Shown piece by piece: positions 48,172 through 57,495 of a DNA stretch of 64,000 nucleotides. Position 1 is the stretch's first letter; the number at the start of each line of letters is the position of its first letter. The stretch spans positions 62,001 to 126,000 of the forward strand of contig JAQSXU010000003.1 of assembly GCA_029256485.1 (NCBI GenBank). Reading direction: 5' to 3'. This DNA comes from Clostridiaceae bacterium (GTDB lineage Bacteria > Bacillota_A > Clostridia > Clostridiales > Clostridiaceae). The position numbers were made by a program, and so were the translations under genes. Under the pieces are notes generated by a model. The model made no database searches and was not told where the DNA came from. It worked only from the letters and a program-made list of their open reading frames with translations.

Positions 48172-49548
48172 TTACCTTAGATTTGCTAATAATTGATGTG
48201 CAATTAAAACCATTTTTTTAGCGGAATCGCTTCTTAAATATTTAATATTCAAATCGCTTATTCTTACTCTATCCAAATTATCACAATCTTTAAATAATTT
48301 TAAAAGTTTAACAGCTCTATCTTTATCTTTAATAAATTCTTCATTTAAAACATTTTCTATTCCTAAAGAATCTTTAATAGCGTGATTTTTTATAATATAA
48401 TTAATTATTAAATTATCTTCCTTCTCAAAAATAAAATCCATATTTAAACTCTTATAAAGTTTTAATTCTTCTATCTTTTTAACACTTTTAACGCCATGTT
48501 CATTATCTTTATTATCATTATCTCTACCTATGTCATGAAGTAATACTGAATAAGCTAAAATATCACTATCTAAAGAATTTAAATTCTCAAAGTATGATAA
48601 TATTAATGTCAAAAATAAAGTTCTTTTGATATGCATAACGCCATGTATCCCATTAGGTCTATCAAACCATTCTTCATTTATTAAACTTTTTAAATGATTA
48701 TAATAATCAATATAACCGTTAAATGTTAATTCGGTTATTAATTCTTCGTTTAAATTATAATAATCTAATTTTTCAATATTTTCTAAATCTTTTGACAATA
48801 ACAAAACTTCACTTTCATTTCTTGTATCAACATAATCAATGATATTATCTATTCTAATAGAAGCTTTATAGATTTTGCTATTTAAAGAATTAAATCTTGT
48901 AGCAAAATATATTGCTGTATCAATATCTGTAGTCCACGAGTATGATTTATCAATATTCGTTGATTTTTCCGTCATACCTCTATAAATAGTCATATAACCA
49001 TTTCTATCAGAAGTTAGTTTCTTCTTATAATTTTTATCTTTATTTAAAAGAAATATTTTCTCTATCAATTTGTAATTAATTTTATTAAAGCCATAATCAC
49101 TTTTTACATATAGTTTTCTAAATATTCTATAAAGTTTTTCTTCTGGTATTTCATTAATATGTTCAGTAAAAAAGGAAAAAGCAAATCGCTGTTCTATACG
49201 TGAAAAAAATGAATTATAATCTTTTTCATTCCAAGCATTTGTTAAAATCCTGTTTTCTTGCTTTACTAATTTATCTATTGGGTACATATCTAAATATTCT
49301 TTAGATAATGTTAGAATTTCTAAATATGCAAATCCGCTTATGTACCAAAAAGTTCTTAATCCTTTTTTAGAAATATATAAATTTTCAATATCTAATTTTT
49401 TAGAATTTAATAACTTTTTAATAAAATCATATGTTATATTTAAATTAGATAATTCTTTTATTTGTTCAAAATTTTCTGAAGTTATTTTTATTAAGTCTTC
49501 TTTACTCATTGAATTGTTGTAATCCATAAAAAATTGAGAAATATCCAT
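48172..49548 (-). CDS. ADP-ribosyltransferase-like domain fused to HD phosphohydrolase
   Basis: A 458-residue protein. I start at the ATG at 49548 (AAAGG 8 bases upstream). Residues 180-265 look like an ADP-ribosyltransferase of the R-S-E class: YRGMTEK, SYSWTTDIDTAIYFATRF and NESEVLLL (ExE). Residues 300-445 are an HD domain: GIHGVMHIKR, VLLHDIGRD, EHGVKSVKKIEEL, IINYIIKNHAI, and a last DCDNLDRVR. The N-terminal part is helical. A transferase and a phosphohydrolase in one chain might attach and process nucleotides on RNA or protein. Driven alone by a regulon promoter. Confidence 0.78.
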   Translation of the reverse strand: MDISQFFMDYNNSMSKEDLIKITSENFEQIKELSNLNITYDFIKKLLNSKKLDIENLYISKKGLRTFWYISGFAYLEILTLSKEYLDMYPIDKLVKQENRILTNAWNEKDYNSFFSRIEQRFAFSFFTEHINEIPEEKLYRIFRKLYVKSDYGFNKINYKLIEKIFLLNKDKNYKKKLTSDRNGYMTIYRGMTEKSTNIDKSYSWTTDIDTAIYFATRFNSLNSKIYKASIRIDNIIDYVDTRNESEVLLLSKDLENIEKLDYYNLNEELITELTFNGYIDYYNHLKSLINEEWFDRPNGIHGVMHIKRTLFLTLILSYFENLNSLDSDILAYSVLLHDIGRDNDNKDNEHGVKSVKKIEELKLYKSLNMDFIFEKEDNLIINYIIKNHAIKDSLGIENVLNEEFIKDKDRAVKLLKLFKDCDNLDRVRISDLNIKYLRSDSAKKMVLIAHQLLANLR

Positions 49549-49577
49549 AGCTTTCACCTTTCTTTTTATTGATATTA

Positions 49578-49618
49578 ATTATATCATAAAAATATCCATT
49601 TGTAAAATATAATTTACA
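49578..49618 (-). promoter_or_regulatory. 41-bp promoter module (copy 8)
   Basis: Minus strand: TGTAAA (49613-49618), 6 bp, TTTACA (49601-49606), 17 bp, TATAAT (49578-49583). TGTAAA and TTTACA form a perfect inverted repeat. Drives the ART-HD gene. Confidence 0.88.
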
Positions 49619-49675
49619 CATTAAAAAACATTAAAAAACAACAGAAGTCATATAAATGTCTCTGTTGTCTTATTG

Positions 49676-50461
49676 TTATTTTATTTGAAGTTTTTCATAC
49701 ATACGTTTAGGAATAATATTAAACAAAAACAATTGCTTTTTTGCATACAAATCTCTTATTATATTAAATTCCACCTCAGAAACTTGTATTTCCTTTAAAA
49801 ACTCTAATCGTTCTTCTACTGAAGCATTTTCTACTAATTCATTAAGTGTTTTTACATATTCCCTATAAGAATGTAATGTAATATACCAGCACATTTCGTT
49901 AATAGTATCATACTCTACTCTGTCAAATAATTCGTCTACTATTTCAATCCAATTATCTTTTTTTATATAACTATTAATAAAATAATTAAGCGTAAATGAG
50001 TTACAATCATTTTCTAATATTTGTTTTTTTACAAAATCTGCTTTTAATAGTAATCTATTTATAACTTCTTGATTAGTTGACAAATTTTTATACTCAAGTA
50101 CATTTTTAAACCAACCTGGGAAATAAATATCATCATATAAAATATTAAAACTATATAAATTGTTATTCTCATAATTTATCATTCTTGAAGTTTTTAGTTT
50201 TTCTATGTTATTTCCGAAATTATTTCTTATTGCATTATTAAATATACCATTAACCACAATTACGTTAAAATTATTTTTATCATTAATAGTTAAAAAATAA
50301 TTAAGTTTTTTTCTAATTGCCTGCCAATCACCTTTATTAAAGCTATAATCAATAAAGGTTGCAAAATTACCCATTGTAATATCATCATTCCTTACAAAAT
50401 TATTCATTATCGCTTCATTATACAAATAGAAAAAGTCCTTTTTCATTTTATAATCAACCAT
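49676..50461 (-). CDS. Unknown protein
   Basis: A 261-residue, Asn- and aromatic-rich, probably helical protein (KKDFFYLYNEAIMNNFVRND, NEMCWYITLHSYREYVKTLN). GGAGG lies 8 bases before the ATG. No family is recognised. Preceded and followed by short hairpins. Confidence 0.7.
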   Translation of the reverse strand: MVDYKMKKDFFYLYNEAIMNNFVRNDDITMGNFATFIDYSFNKGDWQAIRKKLNYFLTINDKNNFNVIVVNGIFNNAIRNNFGNNIEKLKTSRMINYENNNLYSFNILYDDIYFPGWFKNVLEYKNLSTNQEVINRLLLKADFVKKQILENDCNSFTLNYFINSYIKKDNWIEIVDELFDRVEYDTINEMCWYITLHSYREYVKTLNELVENASVEERLEFLKEIQVSEVEFNIIRDLYAKKQLFLFNIIPKRMYEKLQIK

Positions 50462-50620
50462 AAAACATACCTCCCTCCTTTTATTTTTATTATTTTATTC
50501 ATTATTTGATAAAAGAATAAAATTTATTGGATTAATGTGGTTTTATAGTTAAGAAACCAAAAAGAATGTTTTTTAGTTACAAAAAAAAATAGAGTAAATA
50601 ATTTACTCTATTTTTTTATC

Positions 50621-51766
50621 TCATGCAGATATTTTCAACAATGTTTCTGTGGTAATTTGCTCATTTTCTTGGTCAGTAACTTTAATCCCTCCAACTACTT
50701 CATAAATTTCAAGAAGTTCAGCTTCGGATAATGAACTATATCTAATGTCTATTGTAGAATCAATGTTAAGTTCCATTGCATATCCATAGATTTTAGAAAG
50801 AATTATTTCTGCTTCTTCAACCATTTCGTCTTCATCTAATGCTCCTGAAATCATGTAAAGAATAGAATCTTTAATTGAATCAATTTTTTTATTATTAAAA
50901 ATATTCTTTTGTGCTATTCTCTTTGCAGATTTTTTTATCGCTCCAAGTGTCTTACCTGCGATTTTCCCACTTTGGCTTTTGTTCACAGCAATAATTATTT
51001 TATTTACATTTTCGAAAGCATCATTTAGAGTATTACCAACAATATCATAAAGAGTAGCTATCGTTTCTTGATTTAAGCCTTCTTTTATTTGCAACTGAAT
51101 ATCATTTGAAAACATATCTAAGTTTTCCGTAACTGGAAATGCTTTAGCGGATATAGTCATATAGAAACTGTTTAGATATTCTTCTTTAGTTGGTAGTTTT
51201 GATATAACACTATGATAAACTTTGTCTTTATCTATAGTATGGAGTTCATCTAACGCTATAGATAATAGTTCTTTAAAACGTGCAATCAATAACTCCCATC
51301 TTGATACAATATCATCTCTTACTCCAAAATATTCCTTTTTCTTGTCTTCAAACATTTCTTGAAACTCTTCGTATAAAGGCAATGTCATAAATGAATCGTC
51401 ATAGCCTATCGTATTTCTACGTTTTTGCATACGAACACTACTCTCAATATTGACTAAATTTTTTTCATCCGAATCTGGAATAAAGCTCATTTTACCCATT
51501 TTCATGTGTTCTTTGAAAAATTCCTTAACATTATTGCCTTCTTTTTCCAAATCTACACCGAAAATTTTAGGAGAAACCTCAACGTAATTTCTTTTTCTAC
51601 CTATATGAACCTTAACAATTAACCCTTGCTCTCTGATATAAGTACCTAAATCTTCAATTCCAATACTAACTCCATCCTTTGTAAGATTTGAAATTAACTC
51701 TTGTGTTTTTTCTTTATTAAATCCTAATTTATCTATTTCTTTAGCTTTTTCTGCTACTGTATTCAT
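50621..51766 (-). CDS. Unknown phage-type protein (possibly DUF3150-like)
   Basis: A 381-residue helical protein. The region RKRNYVEVSPKIFGVDLEKE, FIPDSDEKN and later YFGVRDDIVSRWELLIARFK has the spacing I associate with the phage DUF3150 group, but this is uncertain. AGGAG precedes the ATG. It follows the YhaM-like gene by 72 bp on the same strand and may share its promoter. Confidence 0.65.
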   Translation of the reverse strand: MNTVAEKAKEIDKLGFNKEKTQELISNLTKDGVSIGIEDLGTYIREQGLIVKVHIGRKRNYVEVSPKIFGVDLEKEGNNVKEFFKEHMKMGKMSFIPDSDEKNLVNIESSVRMQKRRNTIGYDDSFMTLPLYEEFQEMFEDKKKEYFGVRDDIVSRWELLIARFKELLSIALDELHTIDKDKVYHSVISKLPTKEEYLNSFYMTISAKAFPVTENLDMFSNDIQLQIKEGLNQETIATLYDIVGNTLNDAFENVNKIIIAVNKSQSGKIAGKTLGAIKKSAKRIAQKNIFNNKKIDSIKDSILYMISGALDEDEMVEEAEIILSKIYGYAMELNIDSTIDIRYSSLSEAELLEIYEVVGGIKVTDQENEQITTETLLKISA

Positions 51767-51838
51767 AATATTCTCCTTTTATATATAAATTATTTGGAAA
51801 GGCAATTTTTATGCCTTTCCCTTTAAAATTTGCTACAT

Positions 51839-52804
51839 TTATTCTTCTTCGTAGCCACCTAAAAATATTGTTTTCTGAAACAATTGTGCAAATATGTCTG
51901 CTTGTCCTGAATTTCTATTAAGAAATTCAAAATTAGCCATTTGAACGTCTAAATTTTCAATAAATTGAAAAGCAAGTGCTTCTTTTTGACGACCAACAAA
52001 TAATGCTCCAAATGTTTGTTTTCCTTTACTTGAACCTATAACATGTTCAATTATCATCTTTTGTTCATCTGAAAGTTTGCTTTTAGCAAGTTCTTCAAGT
52101 ATAATCTTTAATCCAACATAAGTATCTTCAAATAATTCACCTTGTATTGTTTTTACATATTTTTGTTTTTCTTTTATTAAAGTATGAACCTTGCCAACAT
52201 CATGAAGTATTGAAGCTGTTACAAGTAAATCTTCATTTAAATTCACTTTACTGTCATCGATATTAAACTTCCACTCAGAAAACACTTTAATAACAGCTTT
52301 TGTAAGAAATACAAGTCTTACAGTATGAGCAAGTAATCCTCCTTCAAAACTATAAGCACTCATTTGAGAGCCAGGAGCTTTGAAAAAAGCTTTATTTACA
52401 TCTTCTCTGCTAAATACAGAATTTAATAAAAACCTTAATTTTTCATCCTTTATTGATTTAAAAATAAGCTTTAGTTCCTTTGTAAGTGCTTTTATGTCAA
52501 CTACTTTATCTTCTTCTTTTTCAATTGTTTTAATTGAAATTAGGTCAAAATATGTGTATTCTCCCTTTTCTGTAATTTGAATCTCAGCCTCTACATAATC
52601 TCCATTTTCAATAGCTTGACAAAGGGGATAAGCTTCTAAATTGTTCCAGATATTCGAATATACAGCATTGCCAACAGCATCACTAATTTTAACATTTAAG
52701 TAAGGTTCTATTTTTTTATTTTCTTTTTCCTTCTTGGTGTATTCACCTTGTATTATAGCTTTTTGTCCTTTTACTAAATCTACTATTCTTACCTTATCGC
52801 TCAT
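51839..52804 (-). CDS. YhaM-like 3'-5' exoribonuclease (OB fold plus HD)
   Basis: A 321-residue protein with the YhaM/CBF1 layout: an OB-fold (residues 5-90, VRIVDLVKGQKAIIQGEYTK, GDYVEAEIQI) followed by an HD domain (140-310) with SFEGGLLAHTVRL, ASILHDVGKVH, GELFEDTYVGLKIILEEL and IEHVIGSSKGKQTFGAL. YhaM trims RNA (and can degrade DNA) from 3' ends. The regulon promoter at 52861 drives it. Fits the theme of RNA processing and repair. Confidence 0.9.
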   Translation of the reverse strand: MSDKVRIVDLVKGQKAIIQGEYTKKEKENKKIEPYLNVKISDAVGNAVYSNIWNNLEAYPLCQAIENGDYVEAEIQITEKGEYTYFDLISIKTIEKEEDKVVDIKALTKELKLIFKSIKDEKLRFLLNSVFSREDVNKAFFKAPGSQMSAYSFEGGLLAHTVRLVFLTKAVIKVFSEWKFNIDDSKVNLNEDLLVTASILHDVGKVHTLIKEKQKYVKTIQGELFEDTYVGLKIILEELAKSKLSDEQKMIIEHVIGSSKGKQTFGALFVGRQKEALAFQFIENLDVQMANFEFLNRNSGQADIFAQLFQKTIFLGGYEEE

Positions 52805-52860
52805 TTTTGATTACCTCCTAAATTAATATGTCTGTCCAATGTTGTTTGTTTGTTAACTTT

Positions 52861-52901
52861 ATTATACCATATTCATAGTTTTTTGTCAATTATTTTTTAC
52901 A
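52861..52901 (-). promoter_or_regulatory. 41-bp promoter module (copy 9)
   Basis: Minus strand: TGTAAA (52896-52901), 6 bp, TTGACA (52884-52889), 17 bp, TATAAT (52861-52866). Drives the YhaM-like gene. Confidence 0.88.
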
Positions 52902-53096
52902 AATAACTAATTGCGTGGTATATTAACAACCTATTTAAACTAAAGAATTTTTATTTTCCACCTTTCTTATGAATTTATATATTTTACTTTTTTTATATTG
53001 CTTTTATTCAATACGAAATATCTTCTACGTAAATATAAAATTAAAAAACAAAAAACGTAGAAAAAATCTACGTTTCTTAAATTTACTATTACTTCT

Positions 53097-53594
53097 TTAT
53101 TTTCTTATAGTTTCTTCTAACTTTTGAAGAGCATTTTTTATATCATTTTCAAATACAGTATCATTAGAAAGATTGATATAATATTCTTTTGTTTCTTCCA
53201 CATATTTTTTTCTAAACTTTTCCTTAGCTACAAGTGAAGATTGTAAATTATGAAGTCTATCAGCTAATTTTACCATAAGTGCTAATTCATTATTTTTAAT
53301 TTTTTCAATATATTCATTCATATCGTAATTTTTTTCTTTAGTCAAAAGTTTTACTGCAGTTAATACTCTTTTATTAGTAAGTGCCAATATTTCTTCTTCT
53401 GTCGCTGAAGTATCTTCTAAAACATCATGAAGTAAAGCTGTGTTAACATAATCTTCACCAAATCCCCTATTTTTTAGTTCTTTTGCAACTGCTACTGGGT
53501 GTGTTATATAAGGTAAACCCCCAATTCTCAATTGACCTTTGTGTTTTTTATAAGCAAAAAAACATACATTAGCATTAGATTGAACGTAATCCAT
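53097..53594 (-). CDS. SpoT-like HD-domain (p)ppGpp hydrolase candidate
   Basis: A 165-residue HD protein: YITHPVAVAKEL, ALLHDVLEDT, EEILALTNKRVLTAVKLLTK and MVKLADRLHNL match the hydrolase domain of RelA/SpoT and small alarmone hydrolases. No synthetase domain. It lies 14 bp after the RNA-repair gene in one operon. Could lower alarmones or act on other pyrophosphate-bearing nucleotides. Confidence 0.88.
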   Translation of the reverse strand: MDYVQSNANVCFFAYKKHKGQLRIGGLPYITHPVAVAKELKNRGFGEDYVNTALLHDVLEDTSATEEEILALTNKRVLTAVKLLTKEKNYDMNEYIEKIKNNELALMVKLADRLHNLQSSLVAKEKFRKKYVEETKEYYINLSNDTVFENDIKNALQKLEETIRK

Positions 53595-53608
53595 ATTATC
53601 CTCCTAAT

Positions 53609-55759
53609 TTACAAATTGCAAGCATTTAAATATTCATTTCTTAATGTTATAATATCATTAATAGATTTTTCTACAGGTTTTGATTTTAACCATATTATAA
53701 AACCTTTTGCAGTTTCGTCTTCAATAGCATCAATATTAACTTTAACTATATTAGTTTTGACTGAACGAAGATGTTTCCATAGTTTATAGTAATGAAGTTT
53801 AATTTTAATCATATATCCATTAGAATCTTCTAAAACAAATCCTTCTATATTATTACCCATATATTTATAATCTTCTTTAGTTACTTCTTTATACCAAGAA
53901 TCAAATTCAGTCCAATCATTAATAACTTTTGCCATTTTTTTATAAGAAAACCCATATTCATTTGCAATATTTATCATATCATTATAATTTAGCTTTTCAA
54001 AACGTGGAGTTCTTTTTATAATATCAAGAAGTATTAATTCTTTATGTTGATAATCAATTATATGTGCGTCATTTACTGGGTCAATAACTTCAAACACTAA
54101 TGTAGCGTTAGTATCTTTTAAATATCTTAGAAGCTTTAAACGCTGATTTAACGAACTTATTTTCTCATTGAACATATCTCTTAGCCATAACGCATAATCG
54201 TTATCTATAGTTGATTTTGAAGCGAATACGAAGTCATTTTTTTCTTTATCATATCCTACAAGTCCCAAATACCCATTCTCTTTAACATACGCATTAACAG
54301 GAAATTCTAAATTTTCTTCAAGGCTTTCAAATTGTGTTTCAGGCATTTCACCGATATTAAAAAATTTCTCATATCCTCTTGCGACAATGTTTTTAGTTTT
54401 AGTATTAATGAACAACCCTCTTGCTTTTATATTTTTTAATGTCCAAGTTCCATTATGAAACACACTCTTTTTAAAATTAAAAGATGAAATATTTTCATAT
54501 TTCTTTTCAAGTATATCTTCACTGTTTCTTAAAATTTCTATTAATGTTTCAGTGTTCTCTTCCATTTTTAAATGCTCTGGAAGTCTGTAAACATTATTTT
54601 TTACTTCTGAAAATTCAAATCCATTTTTATCAAGTGTTACAACCCTTAAATGTCCTCCAAATTCTATATTTCCTTCCAAAGAAATGCTTTTTTGATATCT
54701 CCCAAGTGGTGCAGATTTATAATTTCTATGACCATGAATTTGATAAACATTATTGTCTTTTTCTTTATCTGAAAATATCTTGTCTATATCTATATCATAA
54801 TTACCAACTCCTCTTATAAATTGTTCTGATGATACAAAATTAAGATTTTCTGGAACACATGGAATTCCCCCATGTGAAACAATAATTGTTTTATCATTAT
54901 AAGTGTAATAAGCAATACTACTTAATTTTCTATATAACCTTCTTACATCTTTTTTATCAATAATACCTTCTATTTCTAATTTTGTATAATTCTCAAAAAC
55001 CTGTGAATGAATAGTTTCATTTTTTGACCAATTCCAGCAATGCACCTCATGATTACCTTCAAGCAAAATTACATTAGGTTTATTCATAATTGTTATAATG
55101 AAATTTAACACCCTGGCATTTTCTATTCCTCTATCTATATAATCTCCAAGAAAAATATATAATTCATTTTCTTTAAGACCTTCTTTTAGATAATCCTTAA
55201 GCACAGTATAACAACCATGAATATCTCCTATATGGTGAATTTTTGAATATGAAGAAAAATCTAATGGTGTTAAATTAATAACTGTATTGGCTTCTGATTC
55301 CTTCACAGTATGAATATATTTAGGAACTTCTTGTGATTTTAAAACTTCAAAAGCTTTCCTTATTTTATATTCTCCAACACGTTTATACACTTCTCTCTCA
55401 TTATCCCTTTTTAATGCTTCTTCTAATGTAACTTTAAATTCAATACAGTAAACTCTATATCTATATTTTAACGCTTTTTCCTTATATCTTAGCATATCCG
55501 ATGTCTTTAAATGAGTTGCGTCTATTATTATAAAATCACCATTTGCCATTCTTTGTTCCATAGCCTCATTCAACATTTTTGAAGCTTCATTAGTATACAT
55601 CTGTGAAATCATAAAATCACCGTTTTCTATAAGAATTGGTGATTTTACAAATGTTCTAAAATCATCAAGACATAATGTATATGGAATTAAGCCATTTTGT
55701 TTTATCCATGTGCTTTTCCCAGCACCCATTACTCCTCTAAGTAAAATTAATTTTCTCAT
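53609..55759 (-). CDS. pnkp: Polynucleotide kinase-phosphatase-RNA ligase
   Basis: A 716-residue three-domain RNA repair enzyme. 1-150: 5'-OH kinase (P-loop GVMGAGKS, G9-S16; LDDFR, D32/D33). 175-380: binuclear metallophosphoesterase for 2',3'-phosphate removal (GDIHGC, GDYIDRG, EGNHEVH, VSHGG, IHGH). 430-716: RNA ligase with motif I KENG (K493), FEVIDPVN (about 556-563) and EGFVLED plus IKIK (639-654). The ligase looks closer to T4 Rnl1-type ligases than to classical Pnkp adenylyltransferase domains. No Hen1 gene is seen nearby. Such enzymes heal and seal RNA cut by tRNA nucleases. Regulon promoter at 55818. Confidence 0.93.
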   Translation of the reverse strand: MRKLILLRGVMGAGKSTWIKQNGLIPYTLCLDDFRTFVKSPILIENGDFMISQMYTNEASKMLNEAMEQRMANGDFIIIDATHLKTSDMLRYKEKALKYRYRVYCIEFKVTLEEALKRDNEREVYKRVGEYKIRKAFEVLKSQEVPKYIHTVKESEANTVINLTPLDFSSYSKIHHIGDIHGCYTVLKDYLKEGLKENELYIFLGDYIDRGIENARVLNFIITIMNKPNVILLEGNHEVHCWNWSKNETIHSQVFENYTKLEIEGIIDKKDVRRLYRKLSSIAYYTYNDKTIIVSHGGIPCVPENLNFVSSEQFIRGVGNYDIDIDKIFSDKEKDNNVYQIHGHRNYKSAPLGRYQKSISLEGNIEFGGHLRVVTLDKNGFEFSEVKNNVYRLPEHLKMEENTETLIEILRNSEDILEKKYENISSFNFKKSVFHNGTWTLKNIKARGLFINTKTKNIVARGYEKFFNIGEMPETQFESLEENLEFPVNAYVKENGYLGLVGYDKEKNDFVFASKSTIDNDYALWLRDMFNEKISSLNQRLKLLRYLKDTNATLVFEVIDPVNDAHIIDYQHKELILLDIIKRTPRFEKLNYNDMINIANEYGFSYKKMAKVINDWTEFDSWYKEVTKEDYKYMGNNIEGFVLEDSNGYMIKIKLHYYKLWKHLRSVKTNIVKVNIDAIEDETAKGFIIWLKSKPVEKSINDIITLRNEYLNACNL

Positions 55760-55817
55760 ATATTTAAAACACCTTTCTTTTTTATCTAATATTAATCGTT
55801 AACTAAACTATTAAAAC

Positions 55818-55858
55818 ATTATATCACATTAATATTATTTTGTAAATTTTATTTTACC
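55818..55858 (-). promoter_or_regulatory. 41-bp promoter module (copy 10)
   Basis: Minus strand: GGTAAA (55853-55858), 6 bp, TTTACA (55841-55846), 17 bp, TATAAT (55818-55823). Drives the RNA-repair operon. Confidence 0.85.
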
Positions 55859-55918
55859 ATTAAACATTCTTATGTATATCGTTACATAAAAAAAAGACCA
55901 TACGGTCTTTATATTTGT

Positions 55919-56878
55919 TTAAAAATAAATATTGTAAGAATAATTAATTTCATTCAATCTTTTTTGAACATTTTCCTTTTTTGCACTTCCACTTTGAGAA
56001 GCTATTGAATATGGGCTATCTTTGTCAAGATTATAATAAAATTCATTTACCCAAGTAGCAAAATACTTAGCATCTACATTTAAGCTTTTCGCTTTCTTTG
56101 CAACATAACATATCATAGGTAAATTTAATTTTTTTAGATATTTAGATTTTTTTTCAAACCCTTCATCTAAATAATCAAAAATTTCTTTTACACTATTAAC
56201 CAATTCATCAGATATTTTTTTTCCTTTAATATTTTTAACATAATTTCGTACTTCTTTACTGCTAAAACCAGTATCATTTAAATCATAGAGCATAAATATA
56301 TGCAAGATAATTTCTTGGTCATTATATCTATTTCTTGATATGTTTGCTTTATTTAATAAAAATGGGTGCATAGTTAAAGCTTCAATAATCTTCATATTTT
56401 CATTTCCAAGGAGCACTCTGGTACTTTCAATTGCTTTAAGAGTAACACCATTATTAAGCCTAAAAAAGATTTCTTCTACTTCTTCATCAGTAATGCTTTC
56501 AAATTTTGTTATAGTTAAAGTTGCATTTGTTAGTACTTTTTGCAAGTCTTCGGGCAGTTCTGAAAATTTCATGCCAATTATTTCTTTTCCTTCAACATTA
56601 GGAGTATTATCTGATAATGCAAATTCATCATTAAGATAAGATAATATACTTGTCATTCTTTGTTTACCATCAATAAAGTAATAAATTCCTTCTAATGTTT
56701 TACAAAAGAATGGTGGCACTGGATAACCCGTAATAAGGCTATGGATTAACAGTGATTTCCTATCAATGTCCCACATGTTACTTTTTCTTTGAATCGCCAT
56801 TTCAAAATTCAACCTATCATTTTGAGACATCGATTTTAATTGTTTTACAGGCCATGGAATTGATGACTTTTTTAGCAT
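55919..56878 (-). CDS. DUF262 protein (third copy)
   Basis: A 319-residue DUF262 protein of a different subgroup from those at 11190 and 13070. It has IQRKSNMWDIDRKSLLIHSL, the nucleotide-binding motif IDGKQRM (D70, K72, Q73, R74) and EIFFRLNNGVTL. No HNH nuclease domain. It lies 26 bp after the 56905 gene, so that protein takes the partner place here. Confidence 0.85.
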   Translation of the reverse strand: MLKKSSIPWPVKQLKSMSQNDRLNFEMAIQRKSNMWDIDRKSLLIHSLITGYPVPPFFCKTLEGIYYFIDGKQRMTSILSYLNDEFALSDNTPNVEGKEIIGMKFSELPEDLQKVLTNATLTITKFESITDEEVEEIFFRLNNGVTLKAIESTRVLLGNENMKIIEALTMHPFLLNKANISRNRYNDQEIILHIFMLYDLNDTGFSSKEVRNYVKNIKGKKISDELVNSVKEIFDYLDEGFEKKSKYLKKLNLPMICYVAKKAKSLNVDAKYFATWVNEFYYNLDKDSPYSIASQSGSAKKENVQKRLNEINYSYNIYF

Positions 56879-56904
56879 TTGTTTCCCCCTTGTAAGATTA
56901 TTTT

Positions 56905-57357
56905 TTAATCTAAAGATTTTAAAAAATCTTTTAATACTGGTTGAAAAATTTCAAAATTAAATTTTTTAGCATTTAAATAAGTAGTATTTTTGTCATATAA
57001 GTATAATATAAACTCATTTTGTTCTGACAATATTTCTAAAGCCTTCTTATGAAGCTTGTTTTTTTTAAATTCTGTCTCTATATATGGAAATTCTTTACGT
57101 GTTTCTATTGTATTAATATTATGGTTTATCAATGTTTCTGTTATATAAAATTGAAATCTTAAAATACAATTATCTTTTTCCTCATAAAAGGTAGCTTCAT
57201 ATTTCACAGTGCCCTCTAATTTTTTTAGTTCAATAACGTTATCTTGATAAAAGAAACATATTTGTTCATTATCAAATGAAGCAAATTTTACAGGTAAAAA
57301 GGATAATGACGGAAAAGGATTTGAATTAAGAAATTCAATTATTTCAGACTCAAACAA
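56905..57357 (-). CDS. Unknown protein upstream of DUF262 gene
   Basis: A 150-residue beta-rich protein (LPVKFASFDNEQICFFYQDN, ETRKEFPYIETEFKKNKLHK). No family is recognised. Promoter at 57390. Likely a partner of the DUF262 protein. Confidence 0.65.
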   Translation of the reverse strand: MFESEIIEFLNSNPFPSLSFLPVKFASFDNEQICFFYQDNVIELKKLEGTVKYEATFYEEKDNCILRFQFYITETLINHNINTIETRKEFPYIETEFKKNKLHKKALEILSEQNEFILYLYDKNTTYLNAKKFNFEIFQPVLKDFLKSLD

Positions 57358-57389
57358 AATGCCAACCCCCCAACATTCTCAATATATTC

Positions 57390-57418
57390 ATTATATTCTA
57401 TAAAATAAATAATTTCAA
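57390..57418 (-). promoter_or_regulatory. Promoter without TGTAAA box
   Basis: Minus strand: TTGAAA (57413-57418), 17 bp, TATAAT (57390-57395). The TGTAAA element is absent, so this operon (56905, DUF262) is outside the regulon. Confidence 0.7.
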
Positions 57419-57495
57419 GTTAAAGGAAAAAAATATATAAAATAAAAAACCATTTAGATAATCTAAAATGGTTTTTGTTGAATGTTATTTCTTAT

